Assembly (NCBI GenBank): GCA_951812925.1
Contig: OX638372.1
Location: 37,694,245 to 37,758,244 of the forward strand
Reading direction: 5' to 3'
Source of the DNA: Calliopum simillimum
Taxonomy: Eukaryota > Arthropoda > Insecta > Diptera > Lauxaniidae
Length of the DNA stretch: 64,000 nucleotides
In this document: one piece after another, positions 55,721 through 64,000 of the stretch
Position numbering within the stretch: position 1 is the first letter of the stretch
Layout of the letters: the number at the start of each line of letters is the position of its first letter
Notes under the pieces: generated by a model
The model's database searches: none
What the model was told of the DNA's origin: nothing
The model's input: the letters and a program-made list of their open reading frames with translations, nothing else
Program-made: the position numbers and the translations under genes

Positions 55721-56974
55721 AGCCAAACTAGCAAAATTCAGGTAGGGCTTTGTTAGTAACTTCATGTACTTTCATTCGAAAAGTTGGTTCGTTTTTTTTG
55801 TGATTCACTGTGTTATCTTTTTATAGATGGACTTGCAAATAAAATGTATGGTTCTTTTGAACCAAAAGTTTTGTAGTAGATTTGAATGAAAAAGAATTTC
55901 AATGAATCAAAGTAACGAATTTTCCACATTATCATAATCTTGCTAAGTATTCGATACGACTTTGCCATATCTGTATTAGTTTTGTGGTGTATGGGGTCAA
56001 CTATTTCAGAAACACCATTTACAACTACATATATTTTGCGAGGACAGTTGGTTATTTGATACTAACCAAAAAAGAGCCCGAATTTGAATTCGAAATGCAA
56101 GCTGAAAATAAATTTTTAAATTAAATCCAGCCTTAAGCAAACTTTAAGGAATAGACTCATCATATCCCTTCATTTCTGGAAATAAGGGTTCAAGTGCAAC
56201 CAACCAAAGACATATTATGAAAAAAAAAAAAAAAATTAATATCAGATATCAAAATGCAGTTTATAAAAAAAATGTTTTTTTTTTTGTACCAAAATTTAAA
56301 ATTATAAAAACTACTTATTTTTCCGGTGTAATAAAAATGTCAGCGCGAAGTGCTTTTAGTGCTGTGCTACTTATTATTTTATTTGGATTGTAAAGATTTT
56401 TAATTTCCGTTTTATAAATTAAAATTTTCATCTTTATTTCATTTGAGTTTTTTTTTTGTCTTTTGCATTTTTCCCTTATTGAAATGAATATCTAAGTATG
56501 TTTGTACGTGGGAGTGTGTATGTATGTATGCATGCAAATCAGATTTTTTAATCACATAAATTGCTCAGGTGCGCACTATGGTGCTTTGCTGCTTTGATTT
56601 TTTACTTTTGTCCTTATGACAAGTACTCGTATTTGCATGAGTAATCGGATGTTTTTTTTTTTTGTTTTGTTATTGCAATTTGCTAGATTGATTGGGGAGT
56701 TGTTGTTTTTTTTTTGGTTTTTTAATTGGATTTTTGATGCGATTTTTTATTTATTACAGTCTTGAGTCATTTGTTTGAAAGTGACAATTTTTAATTTATA
56801 TTTGAAATTCCCCAAAGTTTTGATATCGACAATTTACACTACACTTTTCATTTGAATTAATTGAATAAGAATTTTGTATATCCTACACCCAGAGAATATG
56901 GCTCAAAATTACCAAAGTGAGAAATTCGCTTCGGAAGCAAATAAATTACAGTAGCCATAATTTTATTGAGTAAA
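55721..56974. other. Spacer with the empty site for the 35.9 kb element at its start
   Basis: TATAGTACTATAAAATTCG at 55695-55713, continuing with TAGGGCTTTGTTAGTAAC, matches the flanks of 35869-36766. The rest (A- and T-runs at 56220, 56277 and 56650; TATG repeats near 56518) holds no gene. Confidence 0.5.
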
Positions 56975-57863
56975 TGAAGCAAAACATGCCAAGTGTACCA
57001 GCTCAAAATTTTTTTGTCTCCGATTTCGCTCAAATTTGACAATGTGGTAGTTTCGATATGCAAAATTAATAATCCGGGAGGATTTAGTCCTAGTACCATT
57101 TTTTGTTAAAATACAGGGTGCAGAAGTTGGCGTTTTTAGTCATTTTCAAGAAAAGGGTTTTTTTTTTTAAATTTATAGCTTGCACCAAAGTTTGTAAATT
57201 GACATATGTAAGTAACTGGTCCTATTAATTTTTAAGTGTTCTTTTTATAAAAAAATATTACTTGGTAAAAAAAAATTTTTCCACCAAAATTTTTAAAACT
57301 TAAAAATACTTTTGAATTTTTAAAAAAAACCCCCCTTAGATTTTTTTTAAAAGTACTTTAAATTAAAGCATCATTTATAAGCTTTAAAATGATGTGTGAC
57401 TCAAGATGGCATTCGGTCGCTAGATGAGAGTTTTTGGCTTTTGAACGCCCACGGCAAGTAAAACTCTTTGTTAACTCAAGAGGATGGCATCTTACGAAAA
57501 AGTTTACTGGGCATAAAATACTTAGAATCGTTCAAGAAAGACGTGTGAATTTTTTTGAAATTTTTTTTGAATAATATTTGAAATTTTTTTTTTTTTAAAT
57601 TATTCATAGAGTAAAATTTTTTTTTTAACTTTCCAAAAAATTCCCAAAAATCTCGCACGTGTTTCTTGGATGATTCAAAGTATTTTATGCCTATTACACT
57701 TTTTTCATAAGATACCTTCCTCTTGAATTAACAAAGAGTATTTTAACAACAAATGGTACTAGGACCAAATTCTCCCATATTATGGAACTACCATATTGCA
57801 AAATTTGAGTGAAATCGGAGACAAAAAAATTTTCAGCTGGTACACTTGGCGTGTTTTGCTTCA
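56975..57863. mobile_element. TGAAGC-ended palindromic element, copy B
   Basis: TGAAGCAAAACATGCCAA and TTGGCGTGTTTTGCTTCA ends, with GTCTCCGATTTCGCTCAAAT and its inverse. It is the same family as 30039-30573 in the opposite orientation, with a longer right arm and an inserted palindrome at 57463-57740. No ORF. Confidence 0.8.
57463..57740. mobile_element. Small palindrome nested in copy B
   Basis: ACTCTTTGTTAACTCAAGAG and GGGCATAAAATACTTAGAAT are inverted on the right as ATTCAAAGTATTTTATGCC and CTCTTGAATTAACAAAGAGT. The arms are about 90 bp with a poly-T-rich centre. This segment is missing from copy A. Confidence 0.75.
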
Positions 57864-57865
57864 TA

Positions 57866-58287
57866 TGTTGTTTTTGTGTTTTTAATGAATCGATTATAGT
57901 AATATGTAAAAAAAAAGTTAATTGATTGAAATAATATTGTGGCTTGGTTTTTCATTGCAAATATAGATGCACAATTAAAATTTGCACAATATGCAATTAA
58001 TTCGCATTATAATTTGATTCATTTTATTCAAAATTTTTTTCCATTTTCATCACATAATACAACAATTTTGTGGAATGCACTCGAATGTAAGAAATGTGTT
58101 ACGACAAAAAGTCAAAATAAAAAGGTCACAGAGGTGAAAAATTTCAAAGTTAAAAGTTATATTGTAAAAATTTATTTATCTGTTGAATTATATTGTACAT
58201 ATGAAATTGAAGTTAATCGATTTATATCCGTTAAGATAAGATAATTAAGAATTATATTTACAAAAAAGTCATTTAGGAGATCATTTG
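57866..58287. other. AT-rich spacer
   Basis: On the minus strand, decayed continuation of the Penelope-like fragment may reach about 58180 (FLPDFDTRVIASNDL in another frame). Otherwise nothing. Confidence 0.4.
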
Positions 58288-58672
58288 AAGCTATGACTCT
58301 TGTATCGAAATCAGGTAAAAAGTTACAATGAAACCGATACACAGTGTTTTTATTTTGTGTTGATCAAGTGCTGTTTTGTGGTCAGAATTTTTAAGGGTCT
58401 TTTGGTCCGATTTATGTCCAGCTAATCTTGTCCTTAATTTTTGTTTTGTTTCTCCAATATATATTTTGTTGCATATGTTGGATCCATCTCCTTTGCACAA
58501 AATTTGATAAATTAAATTCGATTTATCAAGGGTGTCTATTTTACATTTAGTATTACTGTATAGTCGGCTTAGTATATTATTTGTGTTATATGATATTTTA
58601 TATTTGTCCTTGTTATAAAAGTTCGACTTTTTGAATTTTTCTGAAAAACCTGGTATATATTCACGATAACGC
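58288..58672 (-). pseudogene. Penelope-like element fragment: GIY-YIG endonuclease domain
   Basis: Read from about 58670 down: REYIPGFSEKFKKSNFY, NNILSRLYSNTKCKIDTLDK, SNLIYQILCKGDGSNICNK, IYIGETKQKLRTRLAGHKSD, HKTALDQHKIKT, stop at 58288. LIY-(~15)-YIG, followed by the Arg pair of KLRTRLAGH, is the GIY-YIG nuclease signature (first Gly replaced by Leu). The Cys-x7-Cys in the loop and HKSDQKT after it are as in Penelope elements, where this domain follows the reverse transcriptase. Only about 120 residues remain; no RT is present. The upstream border coincides with the start of the INE-1-like fragment. Confidence 0.75.
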
Positions 58673-59010
58673 AACCAATACTGTAAGTGCAAGCTCCAGG
58701 AAAAAACAAGACAATTTTGGACAAGATGACATGGTACCTTCCATATTAAAAAAAGTTTCAAAATGCTGAACTGAGAGCATTTTTTGTGATAGTCCAACCA
58801 AATTTCACTCAGCCACTAAAGATACTGATTGCAAGCTCTGATCAGAAACTTGTATGATTCGGACAATAGGGCGTGGCAAATGTAACAAAATTTTGTTCAT
58901 ATTATAAGAATGGTTATTTGAAGCTCCAAGCAAAAACAAGGCGAACTCGGATAAGTGGGCGTAATACCGCCCATATAAGTAAAATTTTCATAATGCTGTA
59001 GTGCACTTGA
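58673..59010 (-). repeat. INE-1/DINE-1-like repeat, copy 4, partial, reverse
   Basis: GTAAGTGCAAGCTCCAGGAA, AGAGCATTTTTTGTGATAGT, CCAACCAAATTTCACTCAG, AGGGCGTGGCAAATG and GGGCGTAATACCGCCCATAT match inverted modules of copies 1-3. The terminal blocks are absent. Confidence 0.6.
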
Positions 59011-60430
59011 GGTCATTACATTACCTTAAATAATTTCGCACAGATATTTGGAATAGTAATTTGATTTGATTGATATTTAATTTTTGGCCCGGTCAAAGTT
59101 TTATTGTATTACTAGTTGAGACCAGCTATCATGACTTTTTTTTCTATTTTTTTTTTTAGTAATCCCTTCAAAAGTTATAAATTTAAAAAAAACTGCAAAA
59201 TTTACATAAAATGATTTTTTTGACAAAATCATATATTTGTTTTTAAGTTTTGCTTTTTAAAGCGGAACGCAGACCGACTTGAGTATGCAAAATATGAGTA
59301 CCTAGAGCAAAGCTTAGATGCCTATAGGCAGGACCTTAAGTAGCAAGAAAGTGATGTTGCCAGGCTTCATTTATTCTTTATCACCTATCCTAGTCCATCC
59401 ATGGTTTTCCGTCCTCGGTTTTCATAGCCGTTTATAGTGGATTTGGACCTCAGCATTACGAATATAGTCTCAGTTTTTCTTATCCCATCAGGATCCTGAG
59501 TTTTCCTGTCTCAAATGTGTAAAAAAGATATTTTACGAAAATTTCTAACCCTTGCGGAACAAAATCGGATGAGAAATAATAGCTCTATTCTAGATTTAGT
59601 GAATGAATCTACAGGATTACTGCGGTGTTAAACTAATATTTCATTTGTTTAATTTGGACGGAAAAATTTCTCTTAGAAATTTAACTACCCAATTAGCAAT
59701 TATTGATCAATAAAAAATAAAAATATAAAAATAATATTTTAATGAAGAGCTCATTTACGATGAAAATTTATTGCAATTTAACATTTTTGTTGGCTGTTTG
59801 TTCCATGCGTTTCCAATTAAAATCGCTGATAAGCTTTATTTATATAAGTTTATTTAATTTTTATTTAAAAAATATAAAAATAACATAGATACACACAAGT
59901 GTTTTCATGAAAGACCATATATGTGTGTGCAAACTGACGCAGTTAAAAATAGTTCATTGGGAAACAAATTAAATATCGATGCGATTTTTGTGCAGTGGAC
60001 GTTGTTGCACAATCGTTATTTTTATACTCAATTATAAGTATGATTCTATAGATAAATTTAACCCGCGAAATAAAAGATATTTTTACTAAATGATTTATAT
60101 CTCAGGAGTTTGGGAAAAGTGGTTCGAAAAATCCACCACTTCAGGAATTTAGAATACCCTTACAATAAGGACATTAAAAGGTATTTTTGAAGCTACTTAC
60201 TTACCTCACACTTAAAAAGAACATATGTAGTTAAACTAATTTCAATTTCGGACATCAGATACGAATGATTTTCTTGAAATTTTATTTCTCAAGTATTTTA
60301 TTGGATGGTTCCTTTTGGAATATTGCGCATTGTATAGACTTCATCTGGTAAGAAAGAGTTCTACTGAAAAAATCTTTAATCCTTCAATCAAATGTTCAAA
60401 ATTGTTGGAAAATTTTATTTTTCGTGTAGG
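59011..60430. other. Single-copy-looking DNA
   Basis: No gene or shared repeat is seen. GC is slightly higher near 59260-59500, without a recognisable frame. Confidence 0.45.
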
Positions 60431-60434
60431 TAAA

Positions 60435-61420
60435 CGCAGGAAGGTGATATGGCACCCCATTCAATTTCGTTACTTGCAACTTGCATAGCTCTCAAATATG
60501 GACAAAATTTATCTCAGTTCCACGAAAGACTCTGTGTTGAACAGTTCGTTTAACTGCAGTTGCTATAATTACTTGTGTCCAAAATTTAAAACAAAATTGG
60601 GAAGGCTGCCTATTTTTTGCATATATTTCGAGAGGCAGTAGAGCGATGTGTATTTGATACATTTATCCATTACATACATATTGAAATAAACAGTTTTGAA
60701 TGTGTTTTCATTTTCGGATAAATACGAGCGTACACACCATATCAGAGAAATGGCACCCAATTGCTGAAGGTGATGTTGTTCGGGTGCCATTTTTCCCTTT
60801 TGCATGTTATAAGATATTTGATATGAAGCGCGTGTACGTAAAGTCGCAAAATTTTAGTCAAGTAGTACCTTCAATAATTCTTTTTTCATTTCTACTTGAT
60901 TAATTTGAGGTTTTCTTTATTATTTTAGAGAACATCTCGCCTTTTCTAAGGACTTCGAGAAATTCTTGGGCGAACGCAAGAAAATAAACGGCAAGAATTT
61001 TAATGTTTTCTGATGATATCGTCCAGCAGAAAAAGAAAATCTTTAAGCGGAAAACACAACAAATGCAACGTATGATGGTTTCAAAGAAGAGAACTTATAA
61101 AAGCAAGATGGTTACTTAGCAGTTATGCTTCTTCCGATGAATATTAAGAAAATATTTTATTCCAAGATGAGTCTGAAGGGTGAGTTTGATGTGGAGAAGA
61201 CTATCCACAAATCAGTAATTTAGATGATTGGATCCAATGCGTATAGTGCTGTATATGGACACATGAAACACGAGTATTCGATACGAAAACATGCAACAAT
61301 TCTGGCAACAAAAAGTTAAAAGCCACCAACGGTGCCAAATCATCGATAATATGATGACATATCACCTCTAGTGAATTGAGGCGTGATAGTATTTTTTTTT
61401 TTAAAATGGCAAAGCACACA
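60435..61420 (+). mobile_element. Decayed pogo-like element with GGGTGCCAT repeats
   Basis: The words GGTGATATGGCACCCC (60443), GAGAAATGGCACCCAA (60746), CGGGTGCCATTTTTCCC (60781), and scattered GGTGCC and ATATCACC (61335-61372) repeat in both orientations, as in the other pogo-like elements. Downstream, decayed frames contain ENISPF (60928) and a Cys-rich end (61190-61275). No clean terminal repeats were found, so limits are guesses. Confidence 0.4.
60915..61290 (+). pseudogene. pogo-like transposase C-terminus with zinc-finger-like tail
   Basis: ENISPFLRT at 60928, preceded by a T-rich tract and TTTTAG that would serve as an intron acceptor. Then in shifted frames TARILMFSDDIVQQKKK and an acidic FQDESEG. 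A tail at 61190-61275 reads CGEDYPQISNLDDWIQC, then CCIWTHE. The W-I-Q-C-x2-C-x2-W-x-H-E pattern is that of the PHD-like finger at the end of many insect pogo/Tigger-type transposases. It is broken by several stops. Moderate to low confidence, motif-based. Confidence 0.45.
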
Positions 61421-62680
61421 TTTGTAATAATTTTTATTTAGTTGAAGTCCTCTTTTTGTTGTTTTAAATAAACTAATGAATAATTTCCTTGCTTTAGAAA
61501 TCTCTTTTATTTTGCTTTTATAGCAGTTCAACAAAAAGGGTGCAATATTTCCAGGATTTACCTTAATTTGTTAAAGCAAACTTGCTATTTGAATGGATAA
61601 GCTCATGACATAACTTAGGCATTAAAAGTTTAATTTAAAATCGATTGAACAAATATATTTCATATGATAGTCATTTAATTAATTAATTTAACACAATTTT
61701 CTGTTTTTTTTTTTTTTTTGTTAAATTCGTTCAATGGAATTTGCCGTCGATTAAAATTTCAGAATTTCAGTTTTTCTCATATAATTAACCAAAATTGAAT
61801 CACAATGTAAATAAATTCAAAATTAAATACTCTAAATCTCTACCCACATGCAGGATGCCCCTGGAGATGCACATATATACATACATATATACATATGTAC
61901 ATGTACCCACATACTTATGTAATTTGAATGCATTCAGGCTTATAGGCATAAACTAAATTCAATCGCTACGAACTCAAATAAATAGAAAATTTGAATTGAA
62001 AATAAATACAATATGATATCATTTATATGTATTTGTTGTTTTTTGTTGTTGTTGTTGCTAACAGCAACAATTGTATAATTTAAAATAATATTTTTGTACA
62101 GAATGTGTGTACTTGTAATGACAACTGCTTAAAGCAATTCGTAAATAATTTGAGTAATTTTTCATAAAAAATGGTTTCATGGAATTTTTTGAGAGTTGGA
62201 GCTATAGTATTGTCTAATTACTTTAGTACAGAAAAATTTGTTAATTTATCTCCGAAAAACTGTAACTAGTCATAGTTCCTTATTGGGCTAAATACAAAAA
62301 AAAAAAAAAAAAAAAAAATCCACCGCTAAACGGAGGAATTTACCACCTTTTTTTGGGGCTTAAAAATTCAAAATATTAGTTTTTGATTAGCTACTTAAAA
62401 GTTATGCGGCAAAAATAAAAATTTACGATGAAAATGCAATCCAATTCTGCTCCAAAAGTATGTTTATAGAACAGTCAAATTAAATACTGGCTACACATAT
62501 GTGTAAGTCTTGCACTAATTCCAAATTTCATAAAATCTACACCAATCGATAGAGAATTCTTGCCTTGAGCAACATACCAAAATGGGTACTCCCAATTTTT
62601 CCTGGAAACTATGTAAATTATGGTTTTCTCCGTGAAGTAAAAATTTCTGATATTTTCTATTTTAGTAATATTTAATTATA
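61421..62680. other. AT-rich DNA with simple repeats
   Basis: ACATATATACATAC-type runs at about 61870-61915, a TTGTTGTTGTTG run at about 62036-62060 and an A-run at 62294-62318. No gene is recognised. Confidence 0.5.
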
Positions 62681-62887
62681 TCATACCTATATTTATCCTC
62701 GATCCAGATCCAAAGTATTTTTGCAGTATTAAATCTGGCTTATGAGCTAGAGAGTTTTAAAAATTTGATTCAAAGTAACGCATTCCTGCCGATTAGTCAA
62801 ATTTTTAAAGTCCTCTTTCTCGCTAACCCGATTTTTTATTTTAAAAATATTTTATATCAGGTCAAGGACATACATTTATAGGTATTA
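62681..62887. mobile_element. Short palindromic MITE, GTCCTCGAT family, copy 2
   Basis: TATCCTCGATCCAGATCC with GTATTAAATCTGGCTTAT on the left; TTATATCAGGTCAAGGACAT on the right. It matches 1651-1816, including the central GCATTCCTGCC. Confidence 0.65.
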
Positions 62888-63470
62888 GTATCGCCGGTGG
62901 CCATTTGGCCATTCTCCTAAAGATAGATACAATTTTTTCGAGTACTGTTTTGTACGAAAGAAAGCCAGAATATTAAGTACTGACAGAGTTCAATACTCGT
63001 AGTAACCTTTTTCGGATGCAGAAGGCTTAGTGTATCTCAAAATCGAATTACATAAAAATTGGTGTAGTGGCTTAGCCGTGGTAGCTAACGTATTTCATTT
63101 TTTGAGAGAGGCACCTTCTACTAAAAAAAAGATTAATATTCTTTCTCAAAAATCCGTTTATCTCCAAATAAGCCGAGATAAACTATTTTCTCTTCAGGCC
63201 AGACACTGAAATAAACTTTTTTAAAATTTTTTTTTTAAGTTTATTTGGACTAAAAAGTTTTATATCATCTAGATTAAAGTTTTTAAAAACTTAAAACTTT
63301 TTAAAATAAAAGTTTTAAAAAACTTTTATCCTCAAATGGTTTTTTATAAAAGTTTTTAAAAACTTTTAAAAATAAAAGTTTGTATAAACTTTCATACATA
63401 GGTACAATAAAAGTTTTCAAAAACTTGGATTTGCAAAACTTTTTGAATAAAAGTTTAAAAGTTTCAAGGT
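62888..63470. other. Spacer and AAAAGTTTTT low-complexity tract
   Basis: 62888-63188 shows nothing. From about 63189 to 63470, self-complementary AAAAGTTTTTAAAAACTTTT words recur at irregular spacing, a degenerate palindromic satellite. Confidence 0.6.
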
Positions 63471-63520
63471 CTGCTTTAGGCACATAACACCACTCGCATA
63501 TAAATTTTTCTAAAGCTTTC

Positions 63521-64000
63521 GTATCGAAAAACATCCAAAATATAGGTAAAAGTCCAAAAGTATCGAGAAACATCCAAAATATCGGTAAAAGTCCCAAAGT
63601 ATCGAAAAACATCCAAAATATAGGTAAAAGTCCAAAAGTATCGAAAAACATCCCAAAGTATCGAGAAACATGCAATATATCGATATAAATTCAAAAGTGT
63701 CGAAAAATATCTAAAATATCGGTAAAAGTCCAAAAGTATCAAAGTATCGAAAATCATCCAGAATATCGGTAAAAGCTCAGAAGTATCGAGAAACATCCAA
63801 AATACCGGTAAAAGTCCCAAAGTATCGAAAAACATCCAAAATATCGGTAAAAGTACAAAAGTATCGAAAATCATCCAAAATATCGGTAGAAGTACAAAAC
63901 TATCGAGAAACATCCAAAATATCGGTAAAGTCCCAAAGTATCGAAAAACATCCAAAATATCGGTAAAAGTTCAAAAGTATCGAAAAACATCCAAAATATC
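63521..64000. repeat. 39 bp minisatellite, continuing beyond the window
   Basis: The unit is TATCGAAAAACATCCAAAAT, then ATCGGTAAAAGTCCAAAAG. Exact 39 bp spacing is seen at 63521, 63560, 63599 and 63638; one shortened unit of about 20 bp lies near 63658 and further irregular units follow to the end. Because 39 is a multiple of 3, minus-strand frames stay open (FWMFFDTLGLLPI-like repeats), which is an artefact. Confidence 0.93.

Noticed and set aside
58673..58797. N-terminal 40 residues of the ORF carrying the GIY-YIG domain
   Set aside because: This part is the INE-1-like repeat read through in frame, not Penelope protein.
63301..63955. Two minus-strand ORFs of 124 and 159 codons with FW/LLPIFWM repeats
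   Set aside because: Translation of the 39 bp minisatellite; the unit length is divisible by three, so stops are absent by periodicity.

Overview
The window is AT-rich eukaryotic DNA from an insect, most likely a brachyceran fly (a tephritid or calyptrate relative). The grounds are repeats resembling the Drosophila INE-1/DINE-1 block, several mariner lineages including a DD41D (rosa-type) copy, an RTE-like LINE with a CATA-repeat tail, a Penelope-like GIY-YIG remnant, and (GT)n and CATA microsatellites. I found no host protein gene, tRNA or rRNA. Every recognisable coding stretch is transposon-derived and broken by stops, frameshifts or deletions. The window reads as an intergenic or intronic transposon graveyard. 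The species assignment is inference.

Layout. 0-7 kb: INE-1-like repeats and several palindromic elements. 7.4-10.6 kb: a three-level nest, in which a TA-flanked palindrome carries a mariner that carries a 1.75 kb palindrome with a TAA duplication. 13-16.6 kb: a pentanucleotide satellite, a hAT MITE, a SINE-like derivative of the LINE, an INE-1-like fragment and the DD41D mariner. 19.8-21.8 kb: the longest LINE copy. 24.4-25.7 kb: a mariner. 26.7-28.4 kb: an inverted-ended element holding a PIF/Harbinger MITE. 29.2-35 kb: dispersed repeats, palindromes and a second LINE copy with a 10 bp target duplication. 35-37 kb: two piggyBac-like MITEs, one split by a pogo-like element. 38.7-39.6 kb: a mariner matching the 7.7 kb copy. 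41-46 kb: four large palindromic elements. 46.2-46.9 kb: a 128 bp tandem array. 49.3-51.5 kb: a pogo-like element split by a mariner. 54.4-55.5 kb and 60.4-61.4 kb: pogo-like elements with decayed transposase tails. 58.3 kb: the Penelope-like remnant. 63.5-64 kb: a 39 bp minisatellite running off the window end.

Two themes stand out. First, four insertions can be dated and bounded because an uninterrupted paralogue (empty site) lies elsewhere in the same window. This fixes target duplications of TAA, TA, TA and TTAT. Second, five elements share an unusual architecture: a terminal motif repeated four to eight times in both orientations through the body of the element. In two of the five, decayed transposase C-termini point to the pogo group. 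Large stretches (about 10.6-13, 17.4-19.8, 21.8-24.4, 30.6-32.3, 37-38.7, 51.8-54.2 and 59-60.4 kb) look single-copy and hold nothing I can name.
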